Both the position numbers and the translations under genes were made by a program. This document shows positions 21,673 through 32,150 of a DNA stretch of 64,000 nt, piece after piece (within the stretch, counting starts at the first letter, position 1; each line of letters starts with the position of its first letter). The notes under the pieces were generated by a model. That model made no database searches. It saw nothing but the letters and a program-made list of their open reading frames with translations, and was not told the origin of the DNA. This DNA comes from Pomphorhynchus laevis (lineage: Eukaryota; Acanthocephala; Palaeacanthocephala; Echinorhynchida; Pomphorhynchidae). Location: contig WNNJ02003101.1 in NCBI GenBank assembly GCA_012934845.2, forward strand, positions 1 to 64,000. The letters run 5' to 3'.

Positions 21673-24272
21673 ACGCTGATTGTAGTGTACAGTGATGCTG
21701 ATAGGATTCAAACAACCACACGAGGATAATATCAAACCGACCAGTTAAGAATAATGGCTCGTGTATGCAATATTCACAATAGTAAAAAGACAGCTTACGG
21801 TTTACTGTCCAGTGAACATTTCGTATAAGAACGGAATAAAAAATCGGTGTGTGGTGGATTCGAATTGCGAATATTAGTTACCGCCCACACCAAATATAGA
21901 ACACATTAATTGTGTAATTTGGTATATAAGCCAAATATAAACCAGCATTTCGGCGACAAGGAATCAGCAGAAGCAGTAAAAGGACCGAAACACGAAATGT
22001 AGGCGTGGGCTCACTGCTGATGAGGTCCACCCACGCTGATTGTAGTGTACAGTGATGCTGATAGGATTCAAACAACCACACGAGGATAATATCAAACCGA
22101 CCAGTTAAGAATAATGGCTCGTGTATGCAATATTCACAATAGTAAAAAGACAGCTTACGGTTTACTGTCCAGTGAACATTTCGTATAAGAACGGAATAAA
22201 AAAATCGGTGTGTGGTGGATTCGAATTGCGAATATTAGTTACCGCCCACACCAAATATAGAACACATTAATTGTGTAATTTGGTATATAAGCCAAATATA
22301 AACCAGCATTTCGGCGACAAGGAATCAGCAGAAGCAGTAAAAGGACCGAAACACGAAATGTAGGCGTGGGCTCACTGCTGATTAGGTCCACCCACGCTGA
22401 TTGTAGTGTACAGTGATGCTGATAGGATTCAAACAACCACACGAGGATAATATCAAACCGACCAGTTAAGAATAATGGCTCGTGTATGCAATATTCACAA
22501 TAGTAAAAAGACAGCTTACGGTTTACTGTCCAGTGAACATTTCGTATAAGAACGGAATAAAAAATCGGTGTGTGGTGGATTCGAATTGCGAATATTAGTT
22601 ACCGCCCACACCAAATATAGAACACATTAATTGTGTAATTTGGTATATAAGCCAAATATAAATCAGCATTTCGGCGACAAGGAATCAGCAGAAGCAGTTA
22701 AGCTATGAAACACGAAATGTAGGCGTGGGCTCACTGCTGATGAGGTCCACCCACGCTGATTGTAGTGTACAGTGATGCTGATAGGATTCAAACAACCACA
22801 CGAGGATAATATCAAACCGACCAGTTAAGAATAATGGCTCGTGTATGCAATATTCACAATAGTAAAAAGACAGCTTACGGTTTACTGTCCAGTGAACATT
22901 TCGTATAAGAACGGAATAAAAAATCGGTGTGTGGTGGATTCGAATTGCGAATATTAGTTACCGCCCACACCAAATATAGAACACATTAATTGTGTAATTT
23001 GGTATATAAGCCAAATATAAGCCAGCATTTCGGCGACAAGGAATCAGCAGAAGCAGTAAAAGGACCGAAACACGAAATGTAGGCGTGGGCTCACTGCTGA
23101 TGAGGTCCACCCACGCTGATTGTAGTGTACAGTGATGCTGATAGGATTCAAACAACCACACGAGGATAATATCAAACCGACAAGTTAAGAATAATGGCTC
23201 GTGTATGCAATATATTCACAATAGTAAAAAGACAGCTTACGGTTTACTGTCCAGTGAACATTTCGTATAAGAACGGAATAAAAAATCGGTGTGTGGTGGA
23301 TTCGAATTGCGAATATTAGTTACCGCCCACACCAAATATAGAACACATTAATTGTGTAATTTGGTATATAAGCCAAATATAAGCCAGCATTTCGGCGACA
23401 AGGAATCAGCAGAAGCAGTAAAAGGACCGAAACACGAAATGTAGGCGTGGGCTCACTGCTGATTAGGTCCACCCACGCTGATTGTAGTGTACAGTGATGC
23501 TGATAGGATTCAAACAACCACACGAGGATAATATCAAACCGACAAGTTAAGAATAATGGCTCGTGTATGCAATATTCACAATAGTAAAAAGACAGCTTAC
23601 GGTTTACTGTCCAGTGAACATTTCGTATAAGAACGGAATAAAAAATCGGTGTGTGGTGGATTCGAATTGCGAATATTAGTTACCGCCCACACCAAATATA
23701 GAACACATTAATTGTGTAATTTGGTATATAAGCCAAATATAAACCAGCATTTCGGAGACAAGAAATCAGCAGAAGCAGTAAAAGGACCGAAACACGAAAT
23801 GTAGGCGTGGGCTCACTGCTGATGAGGTCCACCCACGCTGATTGTAGTGTACAGTGATGCTGATAGGATTCAAACAACCACACGAGGATAATATCAAACC
23901 GACAAGTTAAGAATAATGGCTCGTGTATGCAATATATTCACAATAGTAAAAAGACAGCTTACGGTTTACTGTCCAGTGAACATTTCGTATAAGAACGGAA
24001 TAAAAAATCGGTGTGTGGTGGATTCGAATTGCGAATATTAGTTACCGCCCACACCAAATATAGAACACATTAATTGTGTAATTTGGTATATAAGCCAAAT
24101 ATAAACCAGCATTTCGGAGACAAGGAATCAGCAGAAGCAGTAAAAGGACCGAAACACGAAATGTAGGCGTGGGCTCACTGCTGATTAGGTCCACCCACGC
24201 TGATTATAGTGTACAGTGATGCTGATAGGATTCAAACAACCACACGAGGATAATATCAAACCGACCAGTTAA
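21673..24272 (+). repeat. 7.2-unit tandem satellite (about 360 bp) with rearranged hammerhead modules
   Basis: Unit starts (ACGCTGAT) lie at 21673, 22033, 22394, 22753, 23113, 23475, 23835 and 24197; the last is about 76 bp long. Units are nearly identical, differing by single bases and one TA insertion. Each unit contains a hairpin built from GGTGTG/CACACC arms with an inner ATTCG/CGAAT stem, the palindrome ACACATTAATTGTGT, a TATATAAG box (21923-21930 in unit 1) and three strands that can form a hammerhead. The 67-aa minus ORF repeated in five units is a by-product of periodicity, not a gene. Confidence 0.93.
21982..22055 (+). ncRNA. rearranged (inter-unit) hammerhead modules, unit 1
   Basis: Order 5' to 3': helix II 3' strand GGACC (21982-21986); GAAA (21987-21990); helix III 5' strand ACAC (21990-21993) plus GCGTGGG (22003-22009); helix I 3' strand TCACTG (22011-22016); CTGATGA (22017-22023); helix II 5' strand GGTCC (22024-22028); helix III 3' strand CCCACGC (22030-22036) plus GTGT (22045-22048); cleavage residue A at 22049; helix I 5' strand CAGTGA (22050-22055). 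All core residues and three helices exist, but the CUGAUGA strand lies in the loop of helix III. It can therefore only engage the GAAA and cleavage strands of another unit. Same modules in the other units: CTGATGA-type strands start at 22378, 22737, 23097, 23459, 23819 and 24181. Confidence 0.78.
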
Positions 24273-24980
24273 AAATAAAATCTTATAACAATTATTTATA
24301 ATTATTTACTATTTATTATTTAATTATTAAATTTTAATTTATTGATTTAGAATTATTATTCTTTTTATTTATTTATTTTTATTTATTTATTCTTTATTTT
24401 ATAATTATATTAAATAGGTAGACTCAGTTAGCTGAATTGGCTTGCTTCTTTTTAACTGACCCAAGCTAAATTTGCTTAAAAAAGCTTTTAAGTAATAAAA
24501 TATGTCAATTTAAGAAGAATATTCTGCTCCTTTTGATTTATACTTTACATGCGAAATTATACAATATTATAATAGATTAATCAAATTTTTCGCAAATCAA
24601 GCACTAGTTCTGATTTGATATAGAGTAACAATGTGGTTTGAATTGCCGTTTGATCTATCAAACGACTATGACCCCAACATATATAATGGCATAGTGTATG
24701 GCAAAACGGCATTAGCAAATAAAAAATATTACTGTAAATTTTGATGTGCGTTTTGTATCGTTGATCAAATAAAACGAATGCTAAGGGAAATTTTAATATC
24801 AATTATAATTGATTAAAAAATGTAATCTAATTTATTTCAATTAATCGTCGGTTAAGAAGTTGATACTGTTATAGTTTAAGCTAGCTATAAAATTATCGGC
24901 GATAAAACGCATAGACGTTTCACGCAAAAGAAATCGTCACAGAGAGCATCTATTTTATAACTAACATGCTATAAAATATT
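24273..24980. other. AT-rich spacer with (TTTA)n
   Basis: 24273-24420 is A/T-rich with TTTATTTATTTA runs. The rest shows no gene; a 73-aa minus ORF at 24581-24802 has no recognisable features. Confidence 0.5.
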
Positions 24981-25055
24981 TGCTAGTCCTCCTCTGCATC
25001 CAGCAGTGAGAGGGAACTGGCACTGATGAGTCATAGTGATGACAAAAAGGCATTC
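24981..25055 (+). ncRNA. partial hammerhead, first copy, defective
   Basis: Contains helix I, CTGATGA (25023-25029) and helix II, but the GAAAC after helix II is AAAAA. The upstream helix III strand and the cleavage site are absent because the element starts exactly there. Confidence 0.8.
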
Positions 25056-25280
25056 GTCATTCTTTCGCGTCGGGTTTATATGATTACTAAAAATTCACGC
25101 GGAATGGTATCATCATTTAAGAAATAGAAGTAAGCCGATATTAAGATACCTTTCGCCGTAACAAGCAAGTGCTTGTGCAAATGATCCAATTTGGTGAAGC
25201 TATTGTAGTGCTAATTCAGCACTCTAGATGATGTTACTAGAGATTTTCTAGTACATCATGCACTTGATTCATTCATTGAT

Positions 25281-25359
25281 TGCCGTCTGCTAGTCCTCCT
25301 CTGCATCCAGCAGTGGGAGGGAACTGGCACTGATGAGTCATAGTGATGACGAAACGGCA
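25281..25359 (+). ncRNA. type III hammerhead ribozyme
   Basis: Helix III is open: TGCCGT (25281-25286) with ACGGCA (25354-25359). The cleavage triplet GTC ends at 25287. Helix I is TGCTAGT (25288-25294) with ACTGGCA (25323-25329), 7 bp with one G-U. CTGATGA is at 25330-25336. Helix II is GTCAT/ATGAC with loop AGTG (25337-25350), and GAAA is at 25351-25354. All conserved core residues are present. A competing 8-bp hairpin, ATGACGAA/TTCGTCAT, could act as an alternative fold. Confidence 0.87.
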
Positions 25360-25395
25360 TTCGTCATTCTTTCGCGTCGGGCTTGTATGATTACT

Positions 25396-26205
25396 ATTAA
25401 AAATTAGTAATTAAATTATAAAAATTACAAGCATAAACTACACAGACAATATCACATATGAAGGAATCACTGAAGATACAAACATTATCATAATAGTGAA
25501 CAAGCGTTGATTCATCGATCTCATTTAAAATTATTATTGAAGTTTTTAATTATCCTAATTTATAGATATTTATCGTTTTAGCAAAGACCCAAGCTTACAA
25601 GTTAATAAGAAAGGTAAACCTCATGTGATAAAGTACATAGAGGTGACATAACAGAAACAAAATTAGAGAATACTTATTTTGTCTTAGTAAATCTTCCACC
25701 TGAAGATTATATATCAAAATGCATTCAACCTGATGTGATGTACTGAAGAAAATGATTTTAGAGCAAAAATGACTCTTCATATTATTTTCTTGGTCAAATT
25801 TAAAAAAAAATATTTCAAATCTGATGCTATCATATCGATCTTGATATGTAAGGTCGTAAAACGTTTATTGTTGGGAAGATTATGGAAAAGATATAGAAAC
25901 CATCAGTATTTCCTTTTTGTATACTGTCCATTGAGAGGCTAATTTTGTTTACATCAGGTTTTTATTTTGTCGGCTGTGTAATATCCGCACTTGTCGTGAC
26001 ACTAAGTTTGACGTTCGCAACAATAGAACTCTATATATGTTTGTTATCAGACAATTATATAAGGATTTATAGCATTTGAAATATTATAATATATGATATA
26101 AGACAATATAACAATTACGAGTTAGCATATTATATATAAGAATTAGTCAAATCGGCGTTGCTCGAGATTGTCGTGATGACAATTCTTTCAAAATATTAAT
26201 AGATT
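25396..26205. other. no gene recognised
   Basis: AT-rich sequence without motif. A 61-aa minus ORF at 25595-25780 looks random. Confidence 0.5.
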
Positions 26206-26274
26206 TTCAAATCGAGCAAACGAAAATTTAATTTGTTATTAGCTAATAACAAATTAAATTTTCGTTTGCTCGAT

Positions 26275-26279
<5 letters not shown>
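26206..26279. repeat. perfect 74-bp palindrome, no spacer
   Basis: Two 37-bp arms (26206-26242 and 26243-26279) are exact reverse complements meeting at AG|CT. As RNA or single-stranded DNA this would be a very stable hairpin. It directly borders the (AT)n tract. Confidence 0.97.

Positions 26280-26325
<46 letters not shown>
26280..26325. repeat. (AT)n microsatellite
   Basis: About 46 bases of uninterrupted AT dinucleotides. Confidence 0.97.
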
Positions 26326-26332
<7 letters not shown>

Positions 26333-26556
26333 TATACAGTGGATAGCAAAAAATGAATTTAATTACTTTTAAAATATTAAAAAATTATAATTTAGATCAA
26401 CAATAATATAATGATTAGAGACAATAACATAATGATTACGAGTCAGCTTATTATCATTAAATATATATTAAACATATATATATTAAAAATATACAGTGGA
26501 TAGCAAAAAAATGAATTTATTTACTTTTAAATTTAAAAATTATAATTTAGGTCAAC
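26326..26556. repeat. direct repeat of about 75 bp
   Basis: TTAAAAATATACAGTGGATA and its continuation occur at about 26325-26400 and again at 26482-26556, about 85-90% identical, with spacing near 156 bp. Confidence 0.85.
26516..26521 (-). promoter_or_regulatory. possible polyadenylation signal of URM1
   Basis: AATAAA on the minus strand, about 63 bases past the URM1 stop codon. Confidence 0.45.
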
Positions 26557-26583
26557 GTACAAAACATATGCAGATGATAGCGA

Positions 26584-27015
26584 TTATCCTCCGTGCAACG
26601 TTGAGATGAATAAAATTGTATCTCCGCTTGCAACTTCATAATTTAGCTTGCTCATTAGTTCCCAATCAACGTCATTAATCATTACGAGGATGCCCGGTCG
26701 TACTCCATCTGAATCAAAGAATTGATCAGGTTTACTGATAGTCATTGTTGATCGGATGTGTTGAAGCAGTTTCTTCAGCGTGAAGGGTTTCTCATATTTA
26801 GAAGGTATCTGAACGGAAATAGAATTTTGTCCGGGTAAAAGATCGAATAGAAGTTCACAACCACCGGCAAATTCAATATTTACGTCAAATGCGCACTCGT
26901 TAGTAGCACTGGTGCTTTGTTGATAACTATCATGTGTAGTAGTGATCTTGCTATCGGAAACTCCTGATTTCATTATTCGATTATTAATCTGAGAAATATC
27001 AAGATTAAAATCCAT
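26584..27015 (-). CDS. URM1: ubiquitin-related modifier 1
   Basis: Urm1 is a beta-grasp protein. It is thiocarboxylated on its C-terminal glycine to deliver sulfur for 2-thiolation of the wobble uridine in cytosolic tRNAs, and is also conjugated to proteins. The core is unmistakable: NIEFAGGCELLFD (residues 46-58), RPGILVMINDVDWEL (106-120), and the terminal GDTILFISTLHGG with the essential diglycine at 142-143. Most family members have about 100 residues and start just before the first strand. Here 40 extra N-terminal residues rich in Ser, Thr, Asn and Asp precede the domain. Either the extension is real or translation starts in an upstream exon and this stretch includes intron. The ORF is otherwise intact. 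The gene sits between hammerhead repeats and a Penelope remnant. Confidence 0.93.
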   Translation of the reverse strand: MDFNLDISQINNRIMKSGVSDSKITTTHDSYQQSTSATNECAFDVNIEFAGGCELLFDLLPGQNSISVQIPSKYEKPFTLKKLLQHIRSTMTISKPDQFFDSDGVRPGILVMINDVDWELMSKLNYEVASGDTILFISTLHGG

Positions 27016-27260
27016 ATGATCAGGTCGGAAAATGATGTCTTATATATACAAGTTTATTTTTGAAACTTTATAATTCAGTAATTATAGCAAAACAGTTAAA
27101 TTGAAAAATCATTATAAAAAATCATTTTTTACTACGTTAAGGATAATTTAATAACATAAATATAAATAACATAAATATAAATGTATAATCTATATATAAT
27201 CTGTGAATATAAATTCTATATAAATACTATAATTTTATATAAAAATATATTTGTACATAT

Positions 27261-27894
27261 ATAAATATACGGATAAAATTGAATTAATAGAAACCTTAAA
27301 TATTTCGATAAATCAAAAATATTTAAAAGCAGGGGCATTATATTTAAGCAAATAAAATTCGTTCGATGGGAGGTAATAGTAGCCCAATTATAGCTGACTT
27401 ATTTTTAAGCTTTATAGAATATGAATAGTTTATAAGGGTATTTAACTTTAATAATTTTTATTCAATAAATAAACAACTTTATCTAGATAGCCTTACTAAA
27501 ACTAATAGACGTAATAAAACTAATATTGATAAAAAATAAGGTATATATCTAGATATGAACATTAAATTAACATCAATTAAAACTACTATTAATTTATATC
27601 GTAAAGATGACATTTAAATTTACAAGAAACATATTTTTGCATGAGCATTCATGTATACCATATAATATAAAATATAATACATTAAATAATGAAATTTTAA
27701 GAATTGCAACAATATGTAATGATATTGGTTTTCTTCAAAATCATTTAAATAATTTAATAGATACATATTTTAAACTAGGTTACTATAAAAATAACATCAA
27801 GCAGAAAATAGTAAAATATATAAATCAATACAATAATATAAAGAATAAATTTAAACTCTTAAGTGGCAAATTTTTATGGATGGATAATAATTAG
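27261..27894 (+). pseudogene. Penelope-like element RT, deleted copy
   Basis: Colinear and about 90% identical with the copy at 63.4-64.0 kb. The matching parts include the PMGGNSSPIIADL-type block (about 27365-27405) and the C-terminal domain, open as a 95-aa ORF at 27607-27894 ending KFLWMDNN. A deletion of about 80 bp removes the YIDD catalytic motif, and stops lie on both sides. After the stop there is no sign of a GIY-YIG endonuclease, so the family probably lacks one, or it is encoded elsewhere. Confidence 0.85.
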
Positions 27895-28199
27895 TATACT
27901 TTGTATTAAAACAATACACTAAATAATCAAATTTAATCAGATGCAATACGTCATTAGCACGTATTTGGCCCGGCTGCTATGTTGTGCCGATAAACATGAG
28001 TCGAAACCTGATAACATAGCAATTCCTCCTGATAACCTCTATTCCTTATCCGAAAACATCGTATATCATTTATTAATCAATTCATAAAATTGAATTATAA
28101 AAATTCAATATATATAAATTTAAATTTTAAAATCTTAAGATATGTATAAGTAAAATGATCGTCAGTCAGATAGCATGATATATATGGCATTACAACTGA
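27895..28199. other. no feature recognised
   Basis: AT-rich; nothing seen apart from being the 3' flank of the Penelope remnant. Confidence 0.4.
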
Positions 28200-28545
28200 T
28201 GCTAATAATGTATTTTATCGTTCAGTACGATTGACGAGCAAACCAAATGATACAGATGCAAGCAAACAATTTCAATTTTGGTTTATGAACTTTGAAAATT
28301 ATTTACAATCAATGAATCCATCTCTTGCCAACAAACTGACAATACTGATAAGCTGCGTATCTGCTAATTTATATAATCTCGTAGATTAATGTTTAACGTA
28401 CGAAGACAAATTGCAAACTCTGAGAAACAAATACCTGAAGCCAATCAATCATGTATTTGTACGACCTCGATTGAAAACACGCCGACAAAATACCGATGAA
28501 TTCATTGATGACTATCTAATAGCGCTCATAGATCAAGCGCAATAA
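28200..28545 (+). pseudogene. gypsy-like gag fragment
   Basis: With one stop, the plus strand reads KQFQFWFMNFENYLQS, then LISCVSANLYNLV, YEDKLQTLRNKYLKP and RRQNTDEFIDDYLIAL. This resembles the capsid region of Ty3/gypsy gag and is similar in layout to the fragment at 35.9-36.7 kb. It stops at the 3' end of the antisense LINE-A copy. Confidence 0.65.
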
Positions 28546-28664
28546 TAATGATTTTCTTAACAAAAATAATACATAAGTTAGATAGAATTAAAACAAAAAT
28601 AGAAAATAAAAGCCGTCAGAAATCATCGTCTTCCGGAAAAACTTGTCTACTTCTTCCATCATCT

Positions 28665-31033
28665 TCATGGCCTCAGGTCCAGTGGGATCTGAGCCCCACA
28701 GCCAATCCAACACGCCGCCCTTCGACTGAACCACCCGGGGTCTTTCACCCCCCCCTGAAGAGTCCAATCGAGGCGGACCATGCTGGGTAATCGAGAGACG
28801 AAGAGCTTGAGAAACCTTAGCCTTTGCTCTGGGGGACGTTCTCTAGAGAAAAAGACAAATCCCGAGATAGCCCAAATGCCCCAGAGGCACACCTGAGTTT
28901 TCCCTTTCAATGGCAGATGCTAGGCCCGTTTCAGAGCTCATCTAGCTCTCTTCAGGATACGTTTAAGTCTATCCAGGTCTGATTTCGCCGACCAGTTCCC
29001 CGTAACGGTAAACCCTAGGTATTTTACTCGACTCGTGAAGACAGGGAGTGGTTGATTAGTCAAAATGGAGGAGAGGGCAGAGAGTGCTAATCTCTTGAGC
29101 TTTTGCTTTGTTGCAGGGGCGCCATGAAAGACAACCACATGCGATTTGGCGGAGTTTAAAACAAGATTGGACTTGGGTAACTGGTCTTTTAATCTTAAAA
29201 AGAAACGGCTGATGTCCGAGACTACATCTTTGCACCTGCGTCCAGAAAGCAGAGCTGTTGTATCATTAGCATATACAATTAGACGTTGTTCGCGTTTAAA
29301 TATTTTAAAGAGTTCAATGGAGGCAGCAAGATATAAGATAGGAGAAAGAGGGGATACTTGGGGCACATCCGTAATAGGGTAAGACTGACGCGCATTAGGG
29401 AATAAAGATGCGGTCAAATGCAGCAGAAAAATCAAGAAACACAGTCACAGCAAGTTGATGACTATTATCCTGACAAAACTGCTCCACCTCACCAACTGCT
29501 GAATGGACTGAGCAACCTTTGACGAACCCAAAGGTCGTTCGGTCCTTTGGTGGGAAAAATGTCGCCTACTTAAATGAACGCGGATTCTACGAGCAAGCGC
29601 TTTTTCGTAGATCGATACGAGGGAATTTTGAATCGATATCGGCCGCAGGTCTTTAGGACATAAGACCGGAATTTTGTTAGGTAGAAATATACGTCTACTA
29701 ATGTTGATGTCAGCCACATCAGATGGGGCGGCTAAAAGCATTGTTACGGCAACTTCTCTTCTTTGATCGGCTGTCAAAAGCTGACAGGCACGAGAAGAGA
29801 GTGAAGCGACGGATTTGGAGGTGCTTGAAAGAGACCCCCTGGAGTTAAGGACATCGTTGACAGATAAATCCCTACTTCTGAAGTCTCCCCAAGGCGGGAT
29901 TAGCTGAGGAGATTGAGTGGCACCATTATTATGTAAGGATAGTGACTGCTTCATAATTTTATCAAGACCTATATTACCAATTCAACCCAATGCCCTATCC
30001 TTCCAACAAACGAACTTCTCCTTCTTGAATATCTTTCAGAAGGAAGACTGGGCAGGATTAAGAGAAGCAATGCTTGTCCTATCCTTACCCAGTTGGAACC
30101 TATATTTCGTGCTCCAATATTCTTTAAAAAGAACTTGCCTGGAATAAGCAGAGAGATTGGGAAGACGGAGCATATACGCTAAGGTCTTGAGTTTTGTCGG
30201 GGTGGGACAGTAAACACGGACTTTATAGGTTGTCGAAAGCATTGCGGTGGCTTGCGAAGAGAGGTAGGAATTAAATTCAGTTAGACATTCATTACCAATT
30301 CGTGGGAAGCGTTGGATAGCTGCCTGAAAGAATGCCACTCTGATAGGATCAAAGTGGAATCTCATTCTAAGCAGCGTATCCTCCTTTATCCGTCAGCAAA
30401 TCAAGTCATGAAAGGTGAACAAATGTTGTCGCGACTTCTCCGTACAGTGGGGTTTAAACAACCACCTCTCATAGAGCAGTAATAAGTCGAGGAGTGAATT
30501 CGTTGATGTGCAATGAAAGGTGGGGAATGGTGGTTTGTGAATAAGATAACCGTTCCTTGCTCTGCGGAGTGCTGCATTAATCCAACGACCAGTTCTGTCG
30601 TTGAAATCCCCAAGTATCATGTCATAACCGCTGTCAATAATACTATCCAGAAGTCACGGTTCTTGTGAATTTCCCCTGAACGGATGTAGACATTGGCTAG
30701 ACTGAGGCGTTTACTGTTCTTACAGAGTGAAACTACTTAACAAGAAAGGGCTGGACAAGAATAGTTGAGTAGAAGGGACGATCTTAAGGAGCATTTAACT
30801 AAGGTCAAGAGTCCTTGAGATGAAGAGGAGTGAGGCGGGGTTATGTACGGAGTATAGTGGGAACAAATGTGCTTAGGGATGAATCGAGTAATGTCCTGGG
30901 GGATGCGGATAGACCGCGTCTCCTGAAGGACTATAACATCTGCATATCTACCAAATATTAGTCTAAGGGCAGAAGCTCCTCCCGGATTCCACTGAAAGAT
31001 ATTCAGTGAAAAAGGCTCACGAGTACTCTGCAT
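28665..31033 (-). pseudogene. LINE-A copy 3 ORF2 (endonuclease and RT)
   Basis: Starts at 31033 with the family N-terminus (MQSTREPFSLNI). The endonuclease is visible as VIVLQETRSIRI and MILGDFNDRTGRW (30590-30620), so GDFN is intact. RT has DLRPISIQNSLVSIYEKALA (about 29640). The catalytic motif is YANDTTAL instead of YADD, a lost aspartate. The C-terminal domain ends IPLDLRP at 28665. Frame breaks occur near 30730, 30390, 30000 and 29440. Confidence 0.85.
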
Positions 31034-31089
31034 TGTGTTAAGTCAGCTACGTGGGATTGCCTCATACCTAGACAGAGCTAGGGGCGGAA

Positions 31090-32150
31090 AGGTTGCCCTT
31101 CCCGCCACCAACTATGTCCTGGGCGAGCACTTGCTCACGGGCATTGTCTTCATTTCCCTGTAAAGCCGACTCGTCTTTCTTCTTCATGAGCTTCTCGTTC
31201 TTAATGACGGGAACGACGTGAGCCGAGGTCCCCTCTTTTTCGAGCTAGATAAAGCATGCTGAGTGGAAACTCCGGACTTGAATAAAGTACAAAGACCAAG
31301 GCGGAGACCATATTTTCCACATTTTTGATGGCAGAATGTATCTTAACGTCCATAACACTCAGGATGTCCTTGTCTGTCATCCTTGAGGCCGCGCCAGAAT
31401 AAGTTGAATCAGGTTTCTCGACTACAGCAAACTTGGAGAAGTTGTTCCGGTAATCTTTAAAGCATGCACATTTACGAGACCATGCAGGATGGCTCCCACC
31501 ACAGTTTGAGCATAGAGCGGGTGAAACGCACTTCTGCCCGGAACCAATACTTTTGCATGACGGGAAGCTACAGACTCCGCAAGTCTTTGATCTGGAGCAG
31601 TTTGAGGCCCAGTGCCCCCACTTATGGCATTTGTTACAGTGGGGTAGGTAGGATCCTCTGCACTTTTAACTGTACAGCGTAAGTTGTACCCTAAAAAGGG
31701 ATTAAATGACGATTTAGCAAGGATTTCGGCATGCTCGATAGGGGATGAACAGAAACCTACAGGAAGTGGAAATCCACTTTTCTTCATAACACACCGGAAG
31801 TTTGAAATTTTGTAAACTTTTTTCAGAACTTCAATATTATTTTCCGCTAGATGCGGAGGAAGATTGTTCACTTTGACAGATGCTAGAATGGGTTTAAAGT
31901 GATACGAACCCAGATGTTTCAGATTTAAATCGAATAAGATTTCATAATCCTTCGCAATATCAGAGATTGCGAAAGAAATTTTTATTTCCGATTCATGAAA
32001 TTTGACCGAATTGAACAAGATTCGGTTGTTGGCACACTTAGCAATAAATGGTCTTAGAAAAAGACATTGAATAAATTGTATTTTCAGAGGTTGTGACATT
32101 GAGATAACAATAAAGTTTTTTAGTTTAGGGATTGAGGGATTACCACCGCT
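31090..32150 (-). pseudogene. LINE-A copy 3 ORF1
   Basis: A 225-aa open stretch (31422-32099) with RRM-like sequence (FKPILASVKVNNLPPHL, VGFCSSPIEHAEILAKSSFNPF), then a zinc-knuckle region in a shifted frame near 31490-31650. Only about one third of residues match the ORF1 of copy 4, although their ORF2s are very similar. Confidence 0.78.

Larger units (their letters stand above)
24981..25395 (+). repeat. 307-bp retrozyme-like unit in 1.35 copies with type III hammerhead
   Basis: TGCTAGTCCTCCTCTGCATC begins at 24981 and again at 25288 (period 307). The shared segment is about 107 bp, ending at GATTACTA. The left end coincides with the nucleotide following the hammerhead cleavage site, as expected if a self-cleaved multimeric RNA was copied into DNA. 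The right end is followed by A/T-rich sequence. It encodes no protein. Confidence 0.85.

Noticed and set aside
21982-22055. Single-unit pseudoknotted hammerhead
   Set aside because: I first considered folding all strands within one unit. With helices II and III stacked end to end, a 1-nt link between their far ends is too short, so only the inter-unit fold is proposed.
21878-23883. Five copies of a 67-aa minus-strand ORF
   Set aside because: They are the same reading frame repeated in each 360-bp satellite unit. The sequence is on the strand opposite to the ribozyme, has no family motif, and is a by-product of the tandem repeat.
25346-25365. Simple hairpin explanation for the type III hammerhead (ATGACGAA/TTCGTCAT)
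   Set aside because: The hairpin exists, but it does not explain the matched helix I, the matched open helix III with the GTC site upstream, or the element end at the cleavage position. I keep it as an alternative fold only.
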